Assembly (NCBI GenBank): GCA_028870815.1 | Contig: JAGWOU010000068.1 | Coordinates: 1 to 7,699 of the forward strand | DNA length: 7,699 nt | DNA from: Rhodospirillales bacterium | Lineage (GTDB): Bacteria; Pseudomonadota; Alphaproteobacteria; Acetobacterales; Acetobacteraceae | Direction of reading: 5' to 3' | Part shown: piece by piece, positions 1 to 6,515 of the stretch | How the letters are laid out: each line of letters begins with the position of its first letter | Numbering within the stretch: position 1 is the first letter of the stretch | Position numbers and translations under genes: made by a program | The notes under the pieces: generated by a model | Told to the model about the DNA's origin: nothing | What the model saw: only the letters and a program-made list of their open reading frames with translations | The model's database searches: none

Positions 1-972
1 GCCGAGGTGTTGGCTGCCTTCGTGGCGCAGTTTTACGATGACAAACCACCGCCCGCGCAGATTTTGCTGAGCCACGCGGCGGAGGAGCAGGCGCTGCTGG
101 AGGATGCGCTGAGCCTGAAGGCGGAGCGGCGGGTGCATATTCTCGTCCCGCAACGCGGCGAGAAAGCCGAGGTGGTGGCTCATGCCGCCACCAACGCCCG
201 CGAGGCGTTGGAACGAAAGCTGGCCGAGACGGCGGGGCAGGGCAAGTTGCTGGCGGCGGTGGGCGAGTTGTTCAACCTGCCCGAAACGCCCAGGCGCATT
301 GAAACCTATGACAACTCCCACATCATGGGCACGAATGCGTACGGCGTGATGGTGGTGGCCGGGCCGGAAGGGCCGATGAAATCCGCCTACCGCAAATTCG
401 GCATCAAAAGCGTCATCACCCCCGGCGATGATTTCGGCATGATGCGCGAGGTGCTGCAACGCCGCTTCGGCCGTGCCCTGGAGGAAGACCCGGACCGCAA
501 TGGCGAAACCTGGCCGGACCTGGTGCTCATCGATGGCGGCGCCGGGCAGCTATCGGCGGCCAGGGCGGTGATGGCGGATCTGGGGCTGGAGGATATTCCC
601 ATGGCGGCCATCGCCAAGGGGTCGGACCGCGATGCCGGGCGTGAATGGTTCTACATGGAGGGCCGCGAGCCCTTCCAATTGCCGCCGCGAGATCCGGTTC
701 TGTACTTCCTGCAACGCTTGCGGGACGAGGCACATCGCTTCGCTATCACCACCCATCGCGCCGCGCGCAGCAAGAAGATCACCACCTCCGAGCTTGATGA
801 AATTCCTGGCATCGGCGCCGCGCGCAAAAAAGCGCTGCTGCTGCATTTTGGCTCCGCGCGCGGCGTAAAGGGTGCCGGATTGAAAGACCTTGAGGCTGTT
901 TCTGGCATAAACCGGGCCATGGCCCGCGCCATATATGCGTTCTTTCATCCAGGTGTAAGATTGGAGGATTAG
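1..972 (+). CDS. uvrC: UvrABC excinuclease subunit C, C-terminal part (5' end outside window)
   Basis: UvrC makes the two incisions beside bulky DNA lesions in nucleotide excision repair, working in the cytoplasm with UvrA and UvrB. The open frame runs from base 1, so the N-terminal GIY-YIG nuclease half lies outside the window; the GTG at 7 is only an internal Val codon. What is visible is the RNase H-like 3-prime-half endonuclease domain with its marks: YDNSHI (Asp codon at 310), LVLIDGGAGQ (Asp at 532) and DEAHRFAI (His at 733), which match the known catalytic Asp/Asp/His set of the family. It is followed by the tandem helix-hairpin-helix DNA-binding region (LDEIPGIGAARKKALL, then LEAVSGINRAMARAI, about 790-940). 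The gene ends normally at TAG 970-972. No frameshift is seen. Identity is very secure; the full length cannot be judged. Confidence 0.97.
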   Translation, partial: AEVLAAFVAQFYDDKPPPAQILLSHAAEEQALLEDALSLKAERRVHILVPQRGEKAEVVAHAATNAREALERKLAETAGQGKLLAAVGELFNLPETPRRIETYDNSHIMGTNAYGVMVVAGPEGPMKSAYRKFGIKSVITPGDDFGMMREVLQRRFGRALEEDPDRNGETWPDLVLIDGGAGQLSAARAVMADLGLEDIPMAAIAKGSDRDAGREWFYMEGREPFQLPPRDPVLYFLQRLRDEAHRFAITTHRAARSKKITTSELDEIPGIGAARKKALLLHFGSARGVKGAGLKDLEAVSGINRAMARAIYAFFHPGVRLED

Positions 973-982
973 CGCGCCCTTG

Positions 983-1018
983 GCTTCGCGGGGGGAGCGG
1001 CTACATTTAGCGCGAAGC
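983..1018. other. Inverted repeat between uvrC and pgi
   Basis: GCTTCGCG at 983-990 is exactly complementary to CGCGAAGC at 1011-1018, with a 20-nt spacer. It sits in the 65-bp gap after the uvrC stop and just before the pgi ribosome binding site. There is no following T-run, so it is not a typical intrinsic terminator. It may be a transcript-end stabilising hairpin or chance in GC-rich DNA. Confidence 0.35.
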
Positions 1019-1037
1019 AATATGTGAGGGGGCTTGG

Positions 1038-2615
1038 ATGAGCGGCACGGATTGGGCGGATGTAATGAAGCTGGCCGCCGCGGCGCCGGATATACGTGAC
1101 CTGTTCAAAGCGGATGCGCAGCGCTTTTCCCGGTTCTCCTTACAAGGAGCGGGGATTCTTCTGGATTTTTCCAAAACCTCGCTCAATGCGGACAGCCTGG
1201 CGGCGCTGTTGGCCCTGGCCCGCGCGGCGGGGGTTGAAGCCTGGCGGGATGCGATGTTCGCTGGTGAGACCATCAATATTACCGAAAAGCGCGCCGTGCT
1301 GCACACGGCTTTGCGTGCTCCGGCCGACGCGGAGATTCGTGTTGGCGGCCATAATGTGGTGCCGGAGGTTCACGAGACGCTTGACCGTTTTCTCGCCTTC
1401 GCGGAGGCGGTGCGTTCCGGCACAATCGCCGCTTCGGATGGCGAGCCCTTCACGGATGTGGTGAATATCGGCATTGGCGGGTCGGACCTTGGCCCCGCCA
1501 TGGCCACACTGGCGCTGGCGCCTTACCATGACGGTCCGCGTTTGCATTATGTCTCGAACGTGGATGGCGCGCATATCGCGGACACGCTGCGCCAGCTTAA
1601 TCCGGCGCGGACGCTGTTTGTCATCGCTTCCAAAACCTTCACCACGGTGGAGACGATGACCAACGCGGCCACCGCCCGGCATTGGCTGGCATCGGCGTTG
1701 GGCGAAGCGGCGGTACCTTCGCATTTCTGCGCCGTGTCCACCGCGCTGGAGAAATGCGCGGCCTTTGAAATTTCTCAAGACCGTATCTTCGGGTTTTGGG
1801 ACTGGGTGGGCGGGCGTTATTCCGTCTGGTCCTCTGTCGGGCTGCCGGTGGTCATCGCCATCGGGGCGGAAAATTTCCGCGCTTTCCTGGCCGGCGCGCG
1901 GGAGATGGATCAGCATTTCCGCACTGCCCCGCTGGAGCAGAACCTGCCGGTGCTGTTGGCGATGGCCGGCATCTGGCACCGGGACGCGCTGGGGTATCCG
2001 GCACGGGCCATTCTGCCTTACGATCAACATTTGGCGCGGTTTCCGGCCTATCTTCAGCAGTTGGACATGGAATCCAACGGCAAGCGCGTGACGCGTGAGG
2101 GCCAACCCGTTTCGCACCCCACCGGGCCTCTGGTGTTTGGCGAGCCCGGCACTAACGGCCAGCACGCCTTCTACCAATTGCTGCACCAGGGCACGGATGT
2201 GATTCCGTGCGAGTTCTACATCGCCGCCCAGGGGCATGAGCCGGAACTGGCGCATCATCACCGGCTGCTTGTCGCCAATTGCCTTGCGCAGGCCCAGGCA
2301 TTGATGCGGGGGCGCACGCTAGAGGAAGCCGGCGGCAACCCGCACCGCGTGTTCCCTGGCAATCGCCCGTCACTCGTCATCGCCTATGAGAAGCTGGACC
2401 CGGCGACGCTTGGCAAGCTGATCGCGCTTTATGAGCACCGGGTGTTCACCGAGGCGGCGGTCTGGGGCATCAACGCTTTCGACCAATGGGGCGTGGAACT
2501 GGGTAAGGAGCTGGCCACGAAGCTGCTGCCTGTGGTTGAGGGCAAGGAAAGCCCTGCCCAAGCCGATGGCTCGACGGCGGGGCTTGTGGCTTATCTGCGT
2601 GGCGCCGGGGGTTAG
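1038..2615 (+). CDS. pgi: Glucose-6-phosphate isomerase
   Basis: Interconverts glucose 6-phosphate and fructose 6-phosphate in the cytoplasm, linking glycolysis/gluconeogenesis with the Entner-Doudoroff and pentose phosphate routes. The 525-residue product is near the usual bacterial length (about 550). Visible signatures: NIGIGGSDLGP at 143-153 and SKTFTTVETMTN at 198-209 (sugar-phosphate binding SIS folds), WVGGRYSVWSSVG at 256-268 (family signature 1, Arg260), MESNGKR at 344-350 (catalytic Glu345), GTNGQHAF at 371-378 (His376) and INAFDQWGVELGK at 478-490 (Lys490, signature 2). All active-site residues are present, so the enzyme should work. The ATG at 1038 is preceded by GAGGGGG (1026-1032) at good spacing. 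It follows uvrC by 65 bp on the same strand and may be co-transcribed. Its TAG stop lies inside the left outer arm of the palindrome at 2610-2673. Confidence 0.98.
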   Translation: MSGTDWADVMKLAAAAPDIRDLFKADAQRFSRFSLQGAGILLDFSKTSLNADSLAALLALARAAGVEAWRDAMFAGETINITEKRAVLHTALRAPADAEIRVGGHNVVPEVHETLDRFLAFAEAVRSGTIAASDGEPFTDVVNIGIGGSDLGPAMATLALAPYHDGPRLHYVSNVDGAHIADTLRQLNPARTLFVIASKTFTTVETMTNAATARHWLASALGEAAVPSHFCAVSTALEKCAAFEISQDRIFGFWDWVGGRYSVWSSVGLPVVIAIGAENFRAFLAGAREMDQHFRTAPLEQNLPVLLAMAGIWHRDALGYPARAILPYDQHLARFPAYLQQLDMESNGKRVTREGQPVSHPTGPLVFGEPGTNGQHAFYQLLHQGTDVIPCEFYIAAQGHEPELAHHHRLLVANCLAQAQALMRGRTLEEAGGNPHRVFPGNRPSLVIAYEKLDPATLGKLIALYEHRVFTEAAVWGINAFDQWGVELGKELATKLLPVVEGKESPAQADGSTAGLVAYLRGAGG

Positions 2616-2673
2616 AGCCGGATCGGTTTAGGTTGGGCTGTTTCGACCCAACCTAAACCGTCACGCTCTAACC
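2610..2673. repeat. Two-arm palindromic element between convergent genes; possible bidirectional terminator or dispersed repeat
   Basis: An inner perfect 14-bp inverted repeat (CGGTTTAGGTTGGG at 2624-2637 with CCCAACCTAAACCG at 2647-2660, loop of 9 nt) is enclosed by a 9-bp outer repeat (GGTTAGAGC at 2610-2618 with GCTCTAACC at 2665-2673). Unpaired CGGAT and TCAC separate the arms. The TAG stops of pgi (2613-2615, plus strand) and of the response regulator (2670-2668, minus strand) occupy mirror-image positions in the outer arms, each as GGT-TAG. There is no T-tract on either side, so a classical intrinsic terminator is not complete, but such a strong hairpin may still end or protect both transcripts. 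The layout resembles dispersed intergenic palindromes known from alphaproteobacterial genomes that also begin with AGAGC; that likeness is from memory. No second copy lies in this window. Confidence 0.85.
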
Positions 2674-3042
2674 GGGGGTAGCGCCGCGCTGGTGCAGCGC
2701 CTCCACACGGCTCAGCAATTCGGAGAAGACGAAGGGTTTGACGACGTAATCGTCACCGCCCGCCTCCAGCCCGGTCATCCAATCGCCCAGCGCGCCGAGG
2801 CCGGAGAGAAAAAGCACAGGCGTATCCACTCGTTTTTCCCGCAGCTTGCGCAAAAGCTCCGCGCCATCAACGCCGCCCGGCAACTGGCGGTCGAAAATCA
2901 TCACATCGAACCGTTTATCCAGGGCTTGTTTGAAACCGTCATGGCCGTCCACGGTGTGAGTGACCTCGTGGTTCGCCTCCTCCATGCCGGTGGTCACCAT
3001 CTGTGCCACGGACTCATCATCCTCGATGAGCAGGATTCGCAT
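2668..3042 (-). CDS. Receiver-only (single-domain) response regulator
   Basis: Likely accepts a phosphoryl group from a histidine kinase, probably the one encoded divergently at 3174. The 124-residue product is one CheY-like receiver domain: acidic pocket Asp8-Asp9 (MRILLIEDDE), phospho-acceptor Asp51 (MIFDRQLPGG), switch Ser80 (LFLSGLG) and Lys102 (DDYVVKPF). The chain ends right after helix 5 (ELLSRVEALHQRG), with no DNA-binding or enzymatic output domain. The wording around DRQLPGG, GLEAGGDDYVVKPF and SELLSRVEAL is that of OmpR/PhoB-type regulators, which normally continue into a winged helix. I chose the ATG at 3042-3040 because GGAGGGAG (3058-3051 on the minus strand) lies 8 nt before it; an upstream ATG at 3063 would put that Shine-Dalgarno sequence inside the gene. 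The stop lies in the palindrome at 2610-2673. Output is probably by protein contact or phosphorelay; the target is unknown. Confidence 0.92.
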   Translation of the reverse strand: MRILLIEDDESVAQMVTTGMEEANHEVTHTVDGHDGFKQALDKRFDVMIFDRQLPGGVDGAELLRKLREKRVDTPVLFLSGLGALGDWMTGLEAGGDDYVVKPFVFSELLSRVEALHQRGATPG

Positions 3043-3173
3043 GAACTTTACTCCCTCCGGCAATCACAGCACTTGTCCGATTCTGGTATAGCGTTAATCT
3101 GCCTATACATGCCTTACGGCTGGGTGTCTTTTTTTAAAAAAGCAAGGAAGAAGCAGTTTTTCATGGCCGGGAT
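3043..3173. promoter_or_regulatory. Divergent intergenic region of the two-component pair, with an inverted repeat
   Basis: These 131 bp separate the start codons of the response regulator (-) and the histidine kinase (+) and must hold the promoters of both. The clearest structure is GTATAG at 3086-3091 and CTATAC at 3103-3108, a perfect 6-bp inverted repeat with an 11-bp spacer (17 bp centre to centre), which could be an operator or two back-to-back -10 elements (TATACA on plus at 3104-3109; TATACC on minus at 3090-3085). No convincing -35 box accompanies either. A T7-A6 tract lies at 3129-3141, the most AT-rich spot of the region and probably bent or easily melted. Exact promoters are not settled. 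Confidence 0.4.
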
Positions 3174-3177
3174 ATGA
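3163..3177 (+). other. Possible 4-codon leader ORF overlapping the kinase start
   Basis: ATG-GCC-GGG-ATA-TGA encodes Met-Ala-Gly-Ile and its final ATGA overlaps the kinase start codon at 3174. A purine-rich AAGGAAGAAG lies at 3144-3153, about 9-12 nt before this ATG, while the kinase ATG has no good Shine-Dalgarno sequence of its own. Translation of the minicistron could therefore feed ribosomes into the kinase by termination-reinitiation. It is too short to assess by coding statistics and may be chance. Confidence 0.25.
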
Positions 3178-3854
3178 CACCAGACGAGGGCGCGGACAGA
3201 ACGCGCGAAGGAGCGCTCGAAGAGTTTGCCGCGCAGGTAGCGCATGATTTCAATAACCTGCTAACCGGCGTGATGGGCAATTTGGAGTTGTTGCAGTTGC
3301 GCGCCGCGCGCACCGGCGCCTTTGGGCTGGACGCCTATATTGAGGGTGCTAACACCTCCAGCACGCGCGCCGTGGAATTCGCCCAGAGGTTGCTAGTCTA
3401 TTCCGGCCGCATGGCGCAGGCACCGGAAGCGGTATTGGTGACCGCGCTGTTGCGCGAGATTGCCGCCACGCCGGAAGGGCAAGGGCTGGAGCTGAGCCTG
3501 CCCGAGGACACGCTTGAGGTGCTGGCGGACCCCGCCGAACTGCGGCTGGCCATATTGGAATTGCTGCGCAATGCGCGCGAGGCAATGCAGGAAGGCGGCT
3601 CCTTCCCGATGCTTGGCGCGAAAGCGGAGGGTGGCTGGGTTACGATTATCGTGCGCGACGATGGCCCTGGTATGACGCCGGAGGTTCAGGTGCAAGCGCT
3701 GAAGCTATTGTTCTCAACCCGCCCCAACGGTGCAGGGCGGGGGCTTGGCCTTGCCATCGCGGCGCGTGTCGCGGCCAGCGTGGGTGGCAGGCTGGAACTG
3801 GACAGCGCGCCGGGAGAAGGCTGCGAGGCCAGACTATATTTGCCGATGGCGTGA
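3174..3854 (+). CDS. Small soluble histidine kinase without sensor domain
   Basis: Probably autophosphorylates and passes the phosphate to the adjacent receiver protein. The 226 residues comprise only a catalytic core. The dimerisation/phospho-acceptor helix has the H-box QVAHDFNNLLTGVMGNLELL (His24), in the form typical of PAS-linked and hybrid kinases. The HATPase_c domain follows, with N-box LELLRNAREAM (Asn133), G1 box RDDGPGM (161-167), the LLFSTRPNGAGRG stretch and G2 GLGLAIA (190-196). There is no signal peptide, transmembrane segment, PAS or GAF domain, so it is cytoplasmic and must receive its signal from a partner or through its first 15 residues. ATG 3174 is the only usable start, because the frame is closed by TAA at 3135 and no ATG, GTG or TTG lies between. 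It diverges from the response regulator gene, which suggests a cognate pair. Its TGA ends 2 bp from the convergent tRNA-Gln gene. Confidence 0.9.
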   Translation: MTPDEGADRTREGALEEFAAQVAHDFNNLLTGVMGNLELLQLRAARTGAFGLDAYIEGANTSSTRAVEFAQRLLVYSGRMAQAPEAVLVTALLREIAATPEGQGLELSLPEDTLEVLADPAELRLAILELLRNAREAMQEGGSFPMLGAKAEGGWVTIIVRDDGPGMTPEVQVQALKLLFSTRPNGAGRGLGLAIAARVAASVGGRLELDSAPGEGCEARLYLPMA

Positions 3855-3856
3855 GG

Positions 3857-3931
3857 TGGCTGGGACGGGAGGATTCGAACCTCCGCATGGCGGAATCAAA
3901 ATCCGCTGCCTTACCGCTTGGCGACGTCCCA
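3857..3931 (-). tRNA. tRNA-Gln, anticodon UUG
   Basis: Reading the minus strand from 3931, a full cloverleaf forms. The acceptor arm is TGGGACG/CGTCCCA with the U1-A72 pair typical of tRNA-Gln. The D-arm is GCC/GGC, and the anticodon arm GCGGA/TCCGC encloses the loop TTTTGAT with anticodon TTG (3899-3897). A 5-nt variable loop precedes a T-arm GGAGG/CCTCC with TTCGAAT. The discriminator is G (3860) and the CCA end is encoded (3859-3857), giving 75 nt. It reads CAA, and by wobble CAG, codons. It starts 14 nt after the ispE stop on the same strand and I see no separate promoter in that gap, so it is probably cut from the TPR-ispE transcript or made from a promoter inside ispE. Its 3' end lies 2 bp from the stop of the convergent kinase gene. 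Confidence 0.97.
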
Positions 3932-3945
3932 ATGCGCGCGGGCTC

Positions 3946-4800
3946 TCATAAGCCGGTCTGGGGCGGCTGGTAAAGCCCCCCGCCCCAGCACCACCAGCCT
4001 GAACGCGCGGCGAGCGCGGTTGTCGCCGCTTCAGCTTCGGCGGCGGTGTTGAACAAAGCGAAGCAGGTGGCGCCGGAGCCGCTCATGCGCGCCAGCAATG
4101 CGCCGGGTAGGGCGGCGAGGGCCGTCAGGACATCGCCGATTACCGGCTGGATGGAGATCGCGACCGCCTGCAAATCATTGCCGCAAAGCCGCAAATCGGC
4201 GGCCATGGCGGCGGCGTTCGGCCACATCGCGGGCAGCGCTGGCGCGGGCGAGAATGCCCCGGTACGGGCCTTGAACACCGAAGGGGTGGGCACCGCCACG
4301 CCCGGATTCACCAGAACCATGCCAAATTCAGGCAGGCGCGGCGCGGGGGCCAGAATTTCGCCGATGCCTTGCATGCGCGCCGGGCTGGAGCGCAGGCAAA
4401 CCGGCACGTCCGCGCCCAGTTGCAGCGCGATGCCTGGCAGATCGGCTATTTTTATTTCCCATAACGCGCTGAGCGCCCGCAGGCAGGCCGCGGCGTCGGC
4501 CGAGCCGCCGCCAATGCCTGAGGCCACCGGCAGGTTTTTCTCAAGGCTCAGCCTGGCGCCCCGCCCCGGCGCCAGGGCGCGGGCTGCCTTCAATAATAGG
4601 TTGTCGGGCTCGCTTTGCAGCGCCGCGCCGAATGGTCCGCCAAGGCTGAGGGTAAGCGCATCTGCCGCTTCCACTGTCACCTCATCGCCCACCGCGGGAA
4701 ACACGGCCAGACTGTCCAGCAAATGGTAGCCATCTGCCCGTTTGCCGGTGACATGCAGGTACAGATTGACCTTGGCCGGCGCGAAGGAGGTGATGCTCAC
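3946..4800 (-). CDS. ispE: 4-diphosphocytidyl-2-C-methyl-D-erythritol kinase
   Basis: Phosphorylates the 2-hydroxyl of CDP-methylerythritol with ATP, the fourth step of the non-mevalonate (MEP) route to IPP and DMAPP, in the cytoplasm. The 284-residue product has the GHMP kinase layout: APAKVNLYLHV at 7-17 with catalytic Lys10, the glycine-rich ATP loop LPVASGIGGGSADAA at 90-104, catalytic Asp131 in LGADVPVCL, and GHMP motif 3 ARMSGSGATCFALF at 237-250. Length is normal for the family. It starts with GTG at 4800-4798, which overlaps the stop of the upstream TPR gene as GTGA. No Shine-Dalgarno sequence precedes it, so translation is very likely coupled to the TPR gene. tRNA-Gln follows 14 nt after the TGA stop. 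Confidence 0.97.
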   Translation of the reverse strand: MSITSFAPAKVNLYLHVTGKRADGYHLLDSLAVFPAVGDEVTVEAADALTLSLGGPFGAALQSEPDNLLLKAARALAPGRGARLSLEKNLPVASGIGGGSADAAACLRALSALWEIKIADLPGIALQLGADVPVCLRSSPARMQGIGEILAPAPRLPEFGMVLVNPGVAVPTPSVFKARTGAFSPAPALPAMWPNAAAMAADLRLCGNDLQAVAISIQPVIGDVLTALAALPGALLARMSGSGATCFALFNTAAEAEAATTALAARSGWWCWGGGLYQPPQTGL

Positions 4801-6509
4801 GGGGTTTGCGCGGCGAAATGCTGGTTGATCTTTGCCTCAAGCTCAGCTTTCAGCGCCGGGTCCGGGTTCAGGTTCAGCGCCCGGTCCCATTGATAGCCTG
4901 CCTGCAAGGGTTGCCCGGCCTGCCAGAAGGCATCGCCCAGATGCGCGTTCACTTCGGCATCGTCCGGTATCAGTTCCACGGCCTGGATGAGCAGTGCCAG
5001 GGCGCGTTTGGTGTTGCCGCGCTTCAGCTCGATATAGCCAAGCGAATCCTGCACCGCGCCGTCATTGGGGTCCAGTCCTGTGGCCTTGGTGAGCATGGCC
5101 TTCGCCTGATCCAGATGTTCGCCGCGCTGCGCCCAGCTAAAGCCAAGATAGTTCAGCACGTAGGGCTGGTCGGGGGAGAGTTTTAGCGCCTGTTCGATGT
5201 CAGGTTCCGCAGCACTCCAATTGCCCATCTGGTCCTCGCAGATGCCGCGGTCGAAATACAGCGTCCAGGCGTTGGGCGGCGGCGGGTTGCCCGAGAGGCT
5301 GATGGCCTTCTGGTAATAGGGCAGCGCCTGGGCGCATTGCCCCGCATTGCGCCGGATGTCTCCGGCGGCGGCCAGCAGCCCAGCATCGTTCGGTTGGCTG
5401 GCGATCAATTGGTCCACCAATGCCACGGCCTGGTCCGTTTTGCCGAGGCTGGCCAGCAGTGCGGCCTGCTGTAACGCGGCCGGACCGTAGAGCGGGTCGG
5501 AAGGCTGGATGGGCGCCAGCGTGGCGATGGCATTTTGCATCTGCACTTTGGTGGGCGTGTAATTGGGGACGCTGCTGTTGATCTGTGTGTTCGCCAGCAG
5601 CAGCCGCGCCGCCGAAAGGTCCGGCCGCAGTTCCAGCGCGAATCTTAGGAACGCCGCGCGCAGAAATGACGCCTGCGGCTGCGAGAGCGAGGCGGCGAGG
5701 GTGAGATACGCTTCCGCCATGCCCTGCACCGGGGTTGAGATCACCGGGTCGCGCATCTGCTTTTCCAGCTGCGGCTGGGCGATGGCGAGGTCCGGATGTG
5801 CCGCCACCAGCGCCGCCAGCACCGCTTCGGCCTGGTCGTCCTGGCCCTGTCGCGCGTACCAGCTAGAGATGACTTGAGCGAGGCGCAGATTGGGCGAATC
5901 CCCGGAAACCGCGCCATAAAGCTGTTTGGCGCTCTTGGTGTCGCCCGCCGCATCGGCGATGAGCGCGGCGTTGAGCACATAGACAGCGCCGAAATTATTG
6001 TCGTTGAAGGCGGGGCCGAGCGTGTTGAGCGCCGCCTGCTCATCGCCCTGGCCGAATTGGGTCCAGGCCAGAAGCAGCGGCTCGATCATCGCGGCGAGCT
6101 GGTCGCGTGGCAGGGCGTTGAAGAATTTCGCCGCGGCGGCGTAATTGCCGTTCATCGCCGCCTGGTTGCCGCGCAGCAGCAGGGCGAGGGCGTTGCCGGG
6201 CAGGCGCGGCGCCAGTTGGGCGGCTTCCTGGCTGCCGGAGAGCACCCCTGTAAGAAAACCCTCCTCGGCCAGTTGTTGGTTTGCCGGGTCGTATTTAAGC
6301 GCGGTGGCGTAAAAGCCGGCGGCGCTGGCCGGGTCGTCCACCGAATCCGCGTAGCGGGCCGCGAGAAAGGCGCCCAGCGCCGGATTTGAAGCGGCGAGGC
6401 TGGGCTTTGCAAGTGAGGCGGGCGTGTTGCCGCCAGGCCCTGCCGCGCAGGCGGATAGCATGATGCAAGCGGCTATGGAGGCACGGCGAAACGGCAGGAA
6501 AATCGGCAT
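4797..6509 (-). CDS. TPR-repeat lipoprotein, possibly LbcA-like
   Basis: A 570-residue exported scaffold protein. I place the start at ATG 6509-6507 because it gives a typical lipoprotein signal: basic FRR, a hydrophobic stretch and lipobox LSAC with Cys21 as the lipid site, followed by Ala-Ala-Gly, which would permit outer-membrane sorting. The longer frame up to 6629 would add 40 residues without signal character and would overlap the divergent apaG. The mature chain is Ala/Gln/Asp-rich and consists mostly of TPR-like helix pairs. The clearest lie near the C-terminus (about 415-550), for example LNYLGFSWAQRG, DSLGYIELKRGNTKRALALL and NAHLGDAFWQAGQPLQAG, each followed by the typical LxPxD spacing. 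It overlaps ispE by 4 nt. In Pseudomonas a TPR lipoprotein (LbcA, which activates the protease CtpA) is encoded near ispE, so an LbcA-like role is a reasonable inference, but no protease gene is visible here. Confidence 0.85.
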   Translation of the reverse strand: MPIFLPFRRASIAACIMLSACAAGPGGNTPASLAKPSLAASNPALGAFLAARYADSVDDPASAAGFYATALKYDPANQQLAEEGFLTGVLSGSQEAAQLAPRLPGNALALLLRGNQAAMNGNYAAAAKFFNALPRDQLAAMIEPLLLAWTQFGQGDEQAALNTLGPAFNDNNFGAVYVLNAALIADAAGDTKSAKQLYGAVSGDSPNLRLAQVISSWYARQGQDDQAEAVLAALVAAHPDLAIAQPQLEKQMRDPVISTPVQGMAEAYLTLAASLSQPQASFLRAAFLRFALELRPDLSAARLLLANTQINSSVPNYTPTKVQMQNAIATLAPIQPSDPLYGPAALQQAALLASLGKTDQAVALVDQLIASQPNDAGLLAAAGDIRRNAGQCAQALPYYQKAISLSGNPPPPNAWTLYFDRGICEDQMGNWSAAEPDIEQALKLSPDQPYVLNYLGFSWAQRGEHLDQAKAMLTKATGLDPNDGAVQDSLGYIELKRGNTKRALALLIQAVELIPDDAEVNAHLGDAFWQAGQPLQAGYQWDRALNLNPDPALKAELEAKINQHFAAQTP

Positions 6510-6515
6510 GATAAC

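Noticed and set aside
1140..2261. A 373-codon open frame on the minus strand inside pgi
   Set aside because: It lies wholly antisense to a clear pgi with all active-site motifs. Its protein has no recognisable domain and is Arg/His/Gln-rich, as expected from a GC-rich shadow frame.
3111..3141. T7-A6 tract as an intrinsic terminator
   Set aside because: No stable stem precedes the T-run (only a 3-bp GCC/GGC), and no plus-strand gene ends just upstream.
2692..3177. A 161-codon plus-strand frame over the response regulator and the intergenic region
   Set aside because: It is antisense to the receiver domain with no family features; its tail only reads through the AT-rich intergenic tract.
3730..3951. 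A plus-strand frame containing GTGGFEPPHGG
   Set aside because: That peptide is the well-known artefact of translating the complement of a tRNA T-arm; the region is the kinase 3' end plus tRNA-Gln.
4046..4729. A 227-codon plus-strand frame inside ispE
   Set aside because: It is antisense to an ispE with every catalytic motif intact; its composition is typical of a GC-rich complement frame.
5796..6389. A 197-codon plus-strand frame inside the TPR gene
   Set aside because: It is a shadow of the TPR gene: Arg/Gly/Val-rich with no motif and no sensible start context.
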